64,000 nt of DNA from Bos javanicus (Eukaryota; Chordata; Mammalia; Artiodactyla; Bovidae). This document shows, piece by piece, positions 10,171 through 21,290 of this stretch (position 1 is the first letter of the stretch; each line of letters begins with the position of its first letter). A model generated the notes under the pieces. It was not told the origin of the DNA and made no database searches. It was given only the letters and a program-made list of their open reading frames with translations. The translations under genes and the position numbers were made by a program. The DNA lies in contig NC_083869.1 in assembly GCF_032452875.1 (NCBI RefSeq), forward strand, positions 79,478,501 to 79,542,500. The letters are read 5' to 3'.

Positions 10171-11100
10171 TACATTAGCACTTAACCTCCACAACTGATT
10201 GGCCCCAAACTGGGAAAGGAGTACGACAAGGCTGTATATTGTCGCCTTGTCTGTGAAATGCTGGGCTGGATGAAGCACAGGCTGGAATCAAGCCTGCCAG
10301 GAGAAATATCAGTAGCCTCAGAAATGCAGATGACACCTCCCTTATGGCAGAACGTGAAGAGGAACTAAAGAACCTCTTGATGAGGATGCAAGAGGAAAAA
10401 TGGCTTAAAATTAGCTTAAAAACTCAACTCAAAAAACTAAGATCATGGCATCTGGTTCCCATAACTTCATGGCAAATAGATGGGGGAAAAGTGGAAGCAG
10501 TGACTTTATTTTTGGGGGTGCCAAAATCACGGTGGACGGTGACTGCAGTTGTGAAATTAAAAGACACTTGGTCCTTGGAAGGGAAGCTATGACAAACCTA
10601 CTCAGTATTATTAATAAACAGAGATGTCACTTTGCCAACAGAAGTCTGTATAGTCAAAGCTACAGTTTTTCCAGTAGTCGTGTACAGATTTGAGAACTGG
10701 ACCATAAAGAAGGCTGAGTGCTGAAGAATTGATGCTGTTGAATTGTGGAGCTGTAGAAGACTCTTGAGAGTCCCTTGGATATCAAGGAGATCAAACCAGT
10801 CAATCCTAAAGGAAATAAATCCTGAATATTCACTAGAAGGACTGCTGCTGAAGCTGAAGCTCCATTATTTTGGCCACCTGATGCAAAGAGCTGACTTATT
10901 TGAAAAGAGTCTGAAGCTGGGAAAGACTGAAGGCAAAAAAAGGGAGTGGCAGAGGATGAGATGGTTAGATATCATCACCAACTCAATGGACATGAAACTG
11001 AGCAAACTCTTGGAGATAGTGAAGGGCAGAGGAGCCTGGTGTGCTGCAGCCCATGGGATCACAAGAGTCAGACAAAACTTAGTGACTAAATAACAGCAAC
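10171..11100 (+). mobile_element. Old BovB LINE, 3' part (copy B)
   Basis: Second copy of the degraded BovB at 1-930. The antisense and sense translated fragments (10344-10592, 10743-11093) are identical to those in copy A. Confidence 0.85.
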
Positions 11101-11491
11101 ACATTAAGATTAGTTTTTCTCTAGAACCATTTGTTGAAGTGCAGTGGGCAGGACAGAAGAAAGGAATTGAGCTAAAGAGGAAGTAGAAAGAGGACAAAAA
11201 CAAAGGCACAGTTTTTGATGGAGGTATTTTCTTTCTCCTTTGCTCCTGTCTGTTGGCTCAAGAAGAACCCTCGAAGTTTTACATCGGGCTGGCTACACCA
11301 ATGTGCTTCAATTTTTCACATCAGGGACAGATCTTCTGCTGTATCTTTGGATGGACTTTACTAGTTAGTAAATCTTTAACTCCAGCAAAAAGCATTCCTT
11401 TTCTACGTCAGACTGTGGCCCTGAGGGGAACAGTCATGCTATCCTGGCTCTTATGAACCTTAGAGTCCAGTAGGGGAGAAACAGTCACGTG

Positions 11492-11703
11492 GAAGTGGAA
11501 GTGTTAGTCACTCAGTTGGGTCTGACTCTGTGACCCAATGGACTATAGCCTACCATGCTCCTCTGTTCATGGGGTTTTCCAGACAAGAATACTGGAGAGG
11601 GTTGCCATTCTCTTTTCCAGGGATCTTCCTGACCCAAGGAATGAACCCAGGTCTCCTGCACTGGCAGGCAGATTCTTTACCATCTGAAACACCACGGAAG
11701 CCC
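11492..11703 (-). mobile_element. Bov-tA SINE (copy B)
   Basis: Identical to 1322-1533, with the tRNA-like head at the right end. Confidence 0.9.
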
Positions 11704-11704
11704 T

Positions 11705-11786
11705 GAAACAGCTTGTAGCCCACCACTCAGAGTCAAACTGTTGCCTCTAAGGCCCTCCTAAATTGTAGTTTGGAAACTGTCACTGC
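11705..11786. repeat. 82 bp inverted repeat, left arm
   Basis: Aligns without gaps to the reverse complement of 12758-12839 with six mismatches, all transitions. The spacer now contains an L2 fragment and the BovB at 12006-12749. Confidence 0.82.
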
Positions 11787-12005
11787 TTTTGTAAATACTG
11801 TTCCCTCTGCCTGAAAGCCTCACCTTTCCTCTTCAATGCTGATGAAATTTTACTCTTTAGATTTCAACTTAAATGTCACCTATTCAAATATGTTTGCTTG
11901 TTAAGAACTCTCACAGCACCAGTTTTTTCTTTCAAGCAAATGGATAATCCTATGAGACTGTTTCATACATATTTGAGTATGTTTGAAAGGCAGCAGTTTG
12001 ACTCT

Positions 12006-12749
12006 TCAGTTCAGTTCAGTTCAGTCGCTCAGTAGTGTCCGACTCTTTGCGACCCCATGAATCACAGCACGCCAGGCCTCCCTGTCCATCACCAAGTCCC
12101 GGAGTTCGCTCAAACTCACGTCCATCGAGTCAGTGATGCCGTCCAGCCATCTCATCCTCTGTCGTCCCCTTCTCCTCCTGCCCCCAATCCCTCCCAGCAT
12201 CAGAGTCTTTTCCAATGAGTCAACTCTTCGCATGAGGTGGCCAAAGTACTGGAGTTTCAGCTTTAGCATCATTCCTTCCAAAGAAATCCCAGGGCTGATC
12301 TCCTTCAGAATGGACTGGTTGGATCTCCTTGCAGTCCAAGGGACTCTCAAGAGTCTTCTCCAACACCACAGTTCAAAAGCATGAATTCTTCGGTGCTCAG
12401 CCTTCTTCACAGTCCAACTCTCACATCCATACATGACCACAGGAAAAACCATAGCCTTGACTAGATGGACCTTTGTTGGCAAAGTAATTTCTCTGCTTTT
12501 CAGTATGCTATCTAGGTTGGTCATAACTTTTCTTCCAAGCAGTAAGCGTCTTTTAATTTCATGGCTGCAGTCACCATCTGCAGTGATTTTGGAGCCCCCC
12601 AAAATAAAGTCTGACACTGTTTCCACTGTTTCCCCATCTATTTCCCATGAAGTGATGGGACCAGATGCCATGATCTTCGTTTTCTGAATGTTGAGCTTTA
12701 AGCCAACTTTTTCACTCTCCTCTTTCACCTTCATCAAGAGGCTTAGCAT
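12006..12749 (-). mobile_element. BovB LINE, 5'-truncated
   Basis: A (TTCAG)n tail at 12006-12024 is followed by - strand BovB. Antisense frame 12021-12749 is open for 242 aa, from MLSLLMKVKEESEKVGLKL to the C-terminal GVAKSRTLLSD. That covers the region after the YADD catalytic motif, so it has no polymerase core. Of the 5'-truncated BovB copies here this tail frame is the longest left open. Confidence 0.93.
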
Positions 12750-12757
12750 GTGCTAAT

Positions 12758-12839
12758 GCAGTGACAGTTTCCAAACTACAATTTAAGAGGGCCTCAGAGG
12801 CAGCAATTTGACTTTGAGTGGTGGGCTATAAGCTGTTTC
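12758..12839. repeat. 82 bp inverted repeat, right arm
   Basis: Reverse complement of 11705-11786 at 76 of 82 positions. It begins a few bases beyond the 5' truncation point of the BovB at 12006-12749. Confidence 0.82.
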
Positions 12840-13060
12840 TGCATAGCATTTTACTTATTTATAAAATATAAATTGTGCAGATAAAGAAAAAAAAAGATGG
12901 GCTTGATGCATATTAAAAGATAAAGACTCCACCTCTCCCCTTGTGCTACTATCAAGCAGGAACCATGAAATAGGTCTCGCCTATTTGGAGACCTGAAAGA
13001 AGGCAACTGTGGCCAGAGCATAAACCTCAGTGGGAGGCTGGCTGAAGATGTAGCTATAAT

Positions 13061-14053
13061 TTCAGTTCAGTTCAGTTCAGTTCAGTCCAGCCACTCAGTC
13101 ATGTCCAACTCTTTGCGACCCCTTGAATCACAGCACATCAGGCCTCCCTGTCCATCACCAACTCCCAGAGTTCACTCAAACTCATGTCCATCGAGTCAGT
13201 GATGCCGTCCAGCCATCTCATCCTCTGTCATCCCCTTCTCCTCCTGCCCCCAATCCCTCCCAGCATCAGAGTCTTTTCCAATGAGTCAACTCTTCGCATG
13301 AGGTGGCCAAAGTACTGGAGTTTCAGCTTTAGCATCAGTCCTTCCAAAGAACACCCAGGACTGATCTTTAGGATGGACTGGTTGGATCTCCTTGCAGTCC
13401 AAGGGACTCTCAAGAGTCTTCTCCAACACCACAGTTCAAAAGCATCAATTCTTCGGTGCTCAGCTTTCTTCACAGTCCAACTCTCACATCCATACCTGAC
13501 CACTGGAAAAACCATAGCCTTGTCTAGATGGACTTTTGTTGGCAAAGTAATGTCTCTGATTTTGAATATGCTGTCTAGGTTCGTCATAACTTTCCTTCCA
13601 AGGAGTAAGCATCTTTTAATTTCATGACTGAAATCACCATCTGCAGTGATTTTGGAGCCCCCCAAAATAAAGTCTGACACTGTTTCCACTGTTTCCCCAT
13701 CTATTTCCCATGAAGTGTTGGGACTAGATGCCATGTTGAGCTTTCTGAATGTTTTTCTGAATGTTGAGCTTTAAGCCAACTTTTTCACTCTCCTCTTTCA
13801 CTCTCATCAAGAGGCTTCTTAGTTCCTCTTCACTTTCTGCCATAAGGGTGGTGTCATCTGCATATCTGAGATTATTGATGTTTCTCTGGGCAATCTTGAT
13901 TCCAGCTTGTGCTTCTTCCAGCCCAGCATTTCTCATGATGTACTCTGCATATAAGTTAAATAAGCAGGGTGACAATATACAGCCTTGACATACTCCTTTT
14001 CCTATTTGGTACCAGTCTGTTGTTCTGTGTCCAGTTCTAACTGTTGCTTCCTT
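13061..14053 (-). mobile_element. BovB LINE, 5'-truncated
   Basis: Starts with (TTCAG)n at 13061-13085. Antisense frames 13228-13734 and 13724-13975 overlap in different registers. The second holds SPCLFNLYAEYIM and NNLRYADDTTLMAESEEEL, including the reverse-transcriptase YADD catalytic box. A small duplication of the 'tttctgaatgtt' word at 13741-13763 breaks the frame. Confidence 0.93.
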
Positions 14054-14204
14054 GGAGGCCTTGTAGCGAAGATTGCAATTTTTTAAAAAATTTTATCCTG
14101 AGTGTAATGGGAAGACATTAAGGGTTTTAAGCTGCAGAATCACATGTTCTGATTTATAGCTTAAGGAGAGCACTCTAGCTTCTGGATAGAAATGAATTGC
14201 AAGG

Positions 14205-14385
14205 GACAAGGAGCTAACATCTGTTGAATTTCTGTGTGGGCCTGTCCCTGAACAATACGCATGCATTACTCACTTAATTTCCTCAACAGCCCCACAAAGT
14301 GAATATTATTATCTTCAAGTTACAAGTAAGGGAACTAAGGCCCTCTGAGGTTATATAAACTGCCTGGCATAGCACAGGGAGAAGC
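14205..14385 (-). repeat. MIR SINE
   Basis: Reverse-complement MIR core: cttaatttcctcaacagccccacaaagt followed by attattatcttcaagttacaag and aactaaggccctctgaggt. Ancient and diverged. Confidence 0.65.
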
Positions 14386-15280
14386 AAAGAAATTAGTGCA
14401 ATTTGTTTTATTATTGTGCAGTTAATGCATGGGGCCTATTTACAGCCAATAAAATCTCAATTATTGTTTTGTCATAAAATTCTGTGGGTAGTTGATAGTC
14501 AAATCCAGAATGCAGTGATCATGGAAAAGTTAATATCAATACATGTTATTTTTTTCAGTAAGGGTATTCCTGACCCTAGCTATTCATCTGAGAGAGAGTG
14601 GATTGAAGCTATTATAGGATTTTGCTCTTTAAACCTCTCTTATCATGGGCAAATGTGCAAAAGACCTCTTTTCACTGTTTTGATCTTTTTGTCAGGTTGT
14701 TTTCCAGGAAGTGGTTGCTAGGAGTGAAAAGTTTTATTATTTAGAGATAAGTGGAGCCTAGATATCCCAGCACCTTAAAAAAAAAAAAAAACACCCTACA
14801 GTAATTGACTTGAAAAATATTTTTGTGACACCATTTGTACCAGTCCACCTGCTTTCTATTTACTTGTGGTTATCTCCTTTCGCTAATGATTCTCTGAAAG
14901 CACACACTAAGGTTTGCACCAAAATACTGTCCTGGAGGCTGTTGGAGGCATCTGTAGGGCTCTTTAGAGCCAGTAGCTGCCTCTAATGACAGTGAGCACA
15001 TGCATGCTGAGTGACTACAAGCCCCCTGAGTGTGAATGTCAGATGGCTACACAGTACACGAATTGCCCTTGAATATAGTTGCCTTTACATTCTCATAATG
15101 TCTACCACTGCGGGGGAAACCATTGAGATTGAAGTTGTACCAACCAGGTTACAGAGACACTGTTCCACATATTGGGACAATTTTCCACCCAGGCCTTGAG
15201 GTTCTTAGCTGTGTATCCCTTTTCCCCTTCCCACACCATTCCTTTAAAGATTTTTGATTATTAACCTAAATATGTATGAA
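14386..15280. other. Unclassified intergenic sequence
   Basis: No gene seen. It contains a short A-run near 14777-14791. The 101-codon frame at 14416-14721 has no recognisable motif and is not supported as a gene. Confidence 0.4.
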
Positions 15281-15356
15281 CCTTTTATTGCTCTTTCAAA
15301 ACTGCCATATGCTAGATTCCTTTTATTGCTCTTTCAAAACTGCCATATGCTAGACT
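15281..15356 (+). repeat. 38 bp tandem duplication
   Basis: Units 15281-15318 and 15319-15356 (ccttttattgctctttcaaa...) are near identical, with one or two differences at the unit end. Confidence 0.9.
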
Positions 15357-15590
15357 CCTTATATAACTTTTGTCTGGTCACTGGACTTTAAACATTCTTT
15401 AACCTTGTTTGACGCTTAATAATATGTCACGTGCAATTCCCATATCTGTTGGTGAAAAAAAAATAGATAAGGGATTTCATCAGTAAGTGATCAATAACCT
15501 CCAGATAAAAGCCACAACTGCTAGTAACCAGTGCTTAGAATCACAGTTTGGATTCAGGTGGTACATTTGAGGTCACTTAGGCTAAGCTTC

Positions 15591-15813
15591 TGGGGCTTCC
15601 TAGTTGGCTTAGTGCGTAAAGAACCCGCCTGCAAGGCAGAAGATGCAGGAGATGCCTGTTCTATCCCTGGGCTGGGAAGATCCCCTGGAGGAGGGCATGG
15701 CAACCCACTTTAGCATTCTTGCCTGAATAATGGACAGAGGAAACTGGCAGGCTATAGTCCATGGGGGTCGCAAAAAGTTGGACACTACTGAAGCAACTGA
15801 GCATCCACCACCC
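15591..15813 (+). mobile_element. Bov-tA SINE with perfect target-site duplication
   Basis: The tRNA-like head begins tggggcttcctagttggctt, and the body carries the gggaagatcccctgga and gtccatgggggtcgcaaa blocks. Target-site duplications are aggctaagcttc at 15579-15590 and 15814-15825 (12 of 12). Confidence 0.95.
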
Positions 15814-15825
15814 AGGCTAAGCTTC

Positions 15826-15905
15826 CACTTCATAGATGAGGGAACTGAGGCACTGACAGATCAAGGGACTTCCTAGGTCAGCCAGTGAGACAGGCAATGG
15901 CCAAG
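15826..15905 (-). repeat. MIR fragment
   Basis: The word catagatgagggaactgaggcactgacagatcaagggact is the reverse complement of the MIR core. It directly adjoins the SINE target site. Confidence 0.6.
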
Positions 15906-16070
15906 ATGGACCTAAGTTCTGGTTGCCTCTTAGTTCAGAAAGCCTTTAGAGAATCTTATACATTACTAAACTTTTTAATAAACAATATGTGAAATAGAGT
16001 ATTTCCTGCCATATAAGTAAACAAGGATGTCACAGCCATCAACTATTTCAATCTTCCAAACATGAATTTC

Positions 16071-16495
16071 TGAGCCCAGAGAACACCCAGGAAAAACAAT
16101 GCCTGCTAACCCGCAGCCATCGAGCTCCTGGCACTCTCTGCTTGAGCACTGAGCTCAGGGGAATGTGGAAAGATGCAAGATAATAGCGTCAGAGAGCTGA
16201 GAGGGATATGAAAGGAATGATTTCAGTAAGCCCAGACTCTTGCATCTTCCCATACATAGAAAAGCGCTAAATTCCTTGAGATATGTGGTTTTCCTTAATT
16301 AGCAATAATTTTCTGATATTCAGACTACCTGTCCCTTGTTGCAAACTTCTATATAACCTGACTTCTCCCCCTGCCTCCTCGGAACAGTTCTCTCAGGGGC
16401 ACCTGAGATGCTGTCTCCTGGGCTTGAAGTCCTAAAACTTCTCACCAAATAAAATATAACTCTCAACTTCTAGGTTGAGACTATTTTTTAAGTCA
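16071..16495 (+). mobile_element. Probable solo ERV LTR
   Basis: LTR-like layout: TATA-like tatataacc near 16351, a GC-rich R region with ctcaggggcacctgagatgctgtctcctgggct, and an AATAAA signal at 16448-16453 followed by a short U5. Matches my memory of a bovine LTR family. The ends are estimates; no interior or target-site duplication was confirmed. Confidence 0.55.
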
Positions 16496-18060
16496 ATAAA
16501 CCACAAATTTAGTCTTCAAAGTTGGAAATTTTATTTACTGAATTTCTTACTGCACAAGGACTATTCCTTTCAATATTTGGGCAGATCCTAGCAGGTGAAA
16601 ACACTTGAGGAATTTCATTTGGGCTATGTCACAAACTATTTGGGAAAAGCAACAATTATGAAGGAGACTAAGTTTATCTCCGGAGTTGTCGTTTTTACTT
16701 CCCATCCTCTTCCTTTGGTTTTCCTCTTTTTCTGTTGTCTTAAGATGTGTATCCCAACCTATTCACTGCCCCTTGGCCTTACATACTGACAATCTAGGAT
16801 ACCCCTTCACATCTAGACCTTTTCTGAACTCATTTTCTCCTCTGCTTACATAAACTTATCTATAAGATATATATACTATCCTCTTAGCTCCCTTCTTTCA
16901 GGTAGTATGTTACAAAGCTCAAGTGCAAATGAACACAAACGTCCTCCTGTTTTTGTCTATCAAGAGGTAACAAGTTCTAACTATTTCAGTTACTATCTTG
17001 GATTAAGACATTTTTCTAGAAACTCTTGCTAAAATAGAATCAGTTTTAGCTGGGAAGTAAAATCCATGAAGACAGTACTGTGTGAAGGCCTACAGTTGTG
17101 CTAGAATTAAGACAAGCCTGTCCTCCAAAATTGTAAGCATTGTCCTTTGTACCATTCCTCTTGCAGTAGAAATGTAATAGTGTTCAGTCTTCAACATCAA
17201 ATGAAGCTAATATATACCAAGGCTGCAGATGCCTCTAGTTACTTTTTTCTTTATCTGAAACACTAATTGGAGTAGGTCATTTATTTTGTAACTGTGAGAT
17301 TAAGATGGATTATGAAGACATCTTTTTCTTGATTCAAATTATATATATCAACTTCAGAGTTAGTTGTGGAAATAAGAACAGCTAGTGAAAAGTGGAATTT
17401 AATTGAAAAAGCATAAAATATGTTTATGTGAATTTATTGATTCAAATATTTTGTGCACACACTTTTAGGTAAATGGTCATTTTATAGGCTGACTTTTATA
17501 TATGCTGCCAATAGGACTGGCTTCCCTATGAGCCAATGCATTTTCTCTCCTATCTTCCTCTCATATTAGATGAACCCATTAGGATAGCACAGCCCCCAAA
17601 GCACGGAAGCTTAAAGTGACTGTTTCTCTGAACTCAGACACAGATAGCAGCCACAAGCTTTGAGCGTTAACAGAATGTCATAGGACTAGAGAGAGTAAAA
17701 GATTATGCATTGGCTTTTTAAGCTTCTAATCACATTTTTCCCAACCAGAGCAAGTTTCACTGACTCATCTAACTTCTAGGGAACAGTGACATGCAATCCT
17801 ACTCAGGAGGAGACTGGAAATATTTAGAGATTGTTACCACAACAGATTGCTCTGAAGCTACCATTCAACTTCTCTCTTTTCTATTCTTGACAGAATGCCC
17901 TCGTTAACCTCATATATCTGGTAAATAGCACCTACTTTCTAGAATATTCCATAATCTCTTTGAAAGAATTTATTTTATATTATCATTACCCATTGAATAT
18001 ATATATGTAAACAATATTCACAGCATCCAGAATACGATATTTTAATTAAGAGTTCATATA
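16496..18060. other. Unclassified intergenic sequence
   Basis: AT-rich with no supported gene, ORF or obvious repeat. Confidence 0.45.
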
Positions 18061-18074
18061 TATGTATTTTGTCT

Positions 18075-18150
18075 ACCTCCTTAAACCAAAAGACTATGTC
18101 TTATTCATCTCTGCAATCTTAGCTCCCATCATGATCGTTGGCACAGGTAG
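18075..18150 (+). repeat. L2/MIR 3' end-like fragment
   Basis: The words agactatgtcttattcatctctgcaatctt and ttggcaca follow the conserved terminal block of L2/MIR. Short and ancient. Confidence 0.4.
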
Positions 18151-18183
18151 ACATGTTGCAGGGAAAAGTCAATTCTAATTCCA

Positions 18184-18608
18184 TGTTGGAACTGTTTCTT
18201 TGATTTGCTTTCCATTGCTTTTGTTATAATAATCACACATAATGATCTGCTCAGAGAATCCTGCCCTTCTGCCTGGCTGTTAAAACCAAAGTGCCTTTGT
18301 TCAGAATGATGTCCACATGTAGATGGCAGGAAGGAAGAAATTAACACATCCCCCTGCATGAGGCTTAACATTCTAGGAGATATTTGCAAGAATAATGGCC
18401 TTTATACTTTGTTTCCTCATCTCCCCCCATCTCTGATCTATAAAAGAACCTGGCATCCAGGCCCAATAAGATGGTTATTTTGAGACATTAGTCTGCCTTC
18501 CTTTCAGTCAGCTGGCTCTAAATAAAGTTGTATTTCTTGCCGCAATACCTTGTCTCTGATTCTTTGGCCTGTCATATGGCAAGGAGAGTGAGCTTGGACT
18601 CAATAGCA
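18184..18608 (+). mobile_element. Probable solo ERV LTR
   Basis: TATAAAA at 18439-18445, then the R region with gagacattagtctgcc, AATAAA at 18521-18526, and a U5 reading cttgtctctgattctttggcctgtc. The layout and spacing are those of a class I-like LTR on the + strand. Start and end are approximate. Confidence 0.6.
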
Positions 18609-19520
18609 GTCATTAAAACACAGGGTGTTTATAAAGTCCTTTTGCAGTTTGAATTTTTATTAAACATCCTCCTTTTTGTGAAGTATAGTAGAGGAGGAAT
18701 TTACTTGAGATTCAAATAAAATTTTGATTTTTTACTTGTCCTAATATATTTATTTTATTTTCCAATTAATAAACTCTTGTGTTACAGTAAGCAGCCTCAA
18801 TTATGTTACTGAAAATGATATTATGCAAAAATGATAGTGGTATGTTAAAAGCTAAAAAATTTAAATCATCCTGTCCATTTGGGAGAGATGCACATGAATA
18901 ATTAGAGTAATAGAACAAATGAAGATATTAACAAAGAAGTCCTGATACAGAATGAAAGAAGTCCTGATACAGAATGAAAGAAGCCCTTAACTCTTCCCAG
19001 AAAGTTCAAGGAAGGCTTTTCAGAGGAGACAATATTTGAGCTGAGTTCTTTAGGAAACGGATGGTATATCCAGATGGGAATGGTCAGGGGCAATAGCAAG
19101 GGTAAAAGCCATAGAGTTATGAAATGTGTGATATTTTAAAAATATTGAACAGATTATTTCATGTTTCTGTGTCAGTTTTCTCACCTGCAAAATGAGACTG
19201 TATGTACCTGAGACTGTAGGTACTATATGTACCTGCACATCTCAAATGGCTATTATAAGGGTAAAAGGCTATTATGTGAGAAATTGGAGAGCACCCATGA
19301 AGATATAAGATGGAGACCTTGAAGGGTCAGTGGAATTGTGATGGATAGAAAAAGGGGCTTAGGACATATAAGGTGCTAAGAATGGTGTAAGGAAAGTGGG
19401 GGATCCAAGGAGGAAAGTTGGTTAAGCAAAGAAAACTGATCATTTTGGCAAGAATAAATAACAAGTTAAGGTTCAAAAACAACCAATCAGAAACAGGTAG
19501 AGATGTCTAGTTTAGTAAAA
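18609..19520. other. Unclassified sequence with a MIR remnant
   Basis: No gene. A 22 bp word (agaagtcctgatacagaatgaa) is tandemly repeated near 18938-18982. A MIR-like core (cagttttctcacctgcaaaatgaga) lies near 19170-19200. Confidence 0.45.
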
Positions 19521-19522
19521 AG

Positions 19523-19668
19523 GAGATGGTCGGATGGCATCACCAAATCAATGGACAGGAGTTGGACCAATCTCCAGGAGATGGTGAAGGACAGGGGAGC
19601 CTGGCATGTTGCAGTCCATGGAGTCGCAAAGAAGTGGACACAACTGAGCGACTGAATAACAACAAAAA
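19523..19668 (+). mobile_element. Old BovB 3' fragment
   Basis: The BovB C-terminal end (agatggtcggatggcatcacc ... gagtcgcaaagaagtggaca) is followed by an AACAAC-type tail. It belongs to the same older tail class as 1-930. Confidence 0.85.
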
Positions 19669-21065
19669 AAGTTGGTTGTCAATATGGCTCAATATTCTTT
19701 CTTGGGCTAGAAGAGAAGCAAATCTAGAGTTACAGAAGTGACTCAGGATCCACACTGAAGGTTGGGGCAGACTCCTTAATGTTTACTATGTCTCCAACTC
19801 CATCACTTTATTTTAAATCATGCAAGAATATCATATATGACCCCCAAACAATTGAGGGAGTCATAGAAAATGTAAATATGTTAAAGCATAGATATATAAT
19901 TTAGTGGGGTTAAAAAATGAGAGAGACAGAGGATTAATAAATTGTACTGGGGGCAAAGAGATAAACACAGAGAAAGAATCTTTGTATCAGTTAGGTTGTC
20001 TTAATGGATACCAGATCCAAAATGTTTTAAATAGTAAAGAAAGGTATCATATGTAACAAAAAAGGGACCGCATCAGAGTTGGTAAGTCAGTATCCTATGA
20101 ACATCATGGAGATTCCAGATTCTGTCTCTCTACTCAGTTGGCCTTGACGTGCTGGGTTTGGCTTAAGGCTGTCTCCTCTTCTGGTAGTAAGATAGCTGCA
20201 GCAGTTTCAAGGGAAATGGGATTTCCATGGGTGGCTAGGACTAATGGTCTGGAGTAGAATCTATGCCAGGAATAAACCTCAAAGAATGCCATATTGCTAT
20301 CACCATCTGATTGTTCTGAGCAGAGTTGGAAACATTATGGGCCATGATCCAAATTATTTTTGTAGATGTTTTGTTTGACTAACACAATGTTAAGAAAAGC
20401 TGAATGAGATGCAATTTAAAGTCAGATGATTTATTTTAAAAAAAATCATATTTCTAAGAATCCGAAGTTTTATCTAAATGTGCCTGCATTCCACTTAGCT
20501 AAAATTGGCTCAGGTGGATTAGCTACTGCCCCTTTATACAGAGCATTTCAGTTCCAACTTACTGGGCTAAATCATATCCTAATATAGCCTGGTCTGTTTT
20601 ATTCAAGTTACCTACTGAGCCTCTCATTGGGGAAATTACTCTTAAAGATTTTTAAGAGTCATGTGATGTTTTTGCTCCAGGGAACAGGTCTCATGTAGGT
20701 ACTTGTTCAATGGTTCAAAAGAAATGAGGGCAAGGGCCTCATCTTGCTAGACCTGTTATCTTATTAACTTATAATTTCTGTGGCCATAAAATTTAACAAT
20801 AATTTAACAATTAATTTAACAATTAATTTCTGACCCCAACAGGAATGTTACAAACATAAAGAACTTCTTTAATTTCAAAAGAAAAAAAATGTTTTTATTC
20901 ATATTGTATTAAAGAACTACCTTCATATTTATGTTTGATATGGTCAAAAACCAAATAATTTTTTCTATCAGTTTTTCAGTTAAATGTTAGTGATTTATAC
21001 CTTTTGTAAAGCCTTTTTTGTTGGATACATATCTGAAATATATTTACAAGGTAGCTATGTTGTTT
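19669..21065. other. Unclassified intergenic sequence
   Basis: No gene or clear repeat seen. A short ttaacaat repeat lies near 20790-20826. Confidence 0.4.
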
Positions 21066-21290
21066 TACTGGACTAGCCCGGTGGCTCAGCTAAAGAAACC
21101 ATCTGCCAATGCAGAAGACACAAGAGACATCGGTTCAATCCCTGAGTTGGGAAGATCCCCTGGAGAAGGAAATGACCAACCCACTACAGTATTCTTGCCT
21201 GGAAAATTCCAAGGACAGAGGATCCTGGTGGGCTACAGTCCATGGGGTTGCAAAGAGTCAGACACGGTGCAGCATGTGCATGTGTGCATG
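21066..21290 (+). mobile_element. Bov-tA SINE
   Basis: A diverged tRNA-like head (gactagcccggtggctcagc) and the gatcccctggagaagg and tccatggggttgcaaagagtc blocks. It runs into a TG/CA-rich stretch and an 18-base T-run at 21302-21320. Confidence 0.88.

Larger units (their letters stand above)
10171..12169. repeat. Perfect direct duplication, copy B
   Basis: Matches 1-1999 without a difference I could find. It is preceded by about 48 bases of unassigned sequence after the BovA2 at 9832-10110. Contents repeat those of copy A: old BovB 10171-11100, Bov-tA 11492-11703, L2 about 11770-11940 and a BovB 3' tip from 12006. Confidence 0.93.

Noticed and set aside
12021..12749. 242 aa antisense ORF as a host gene
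   Set aside because: It is the BovB reverse-transcriptase C-terminal tail, lacks the catalytic core and starts at a truncation point.
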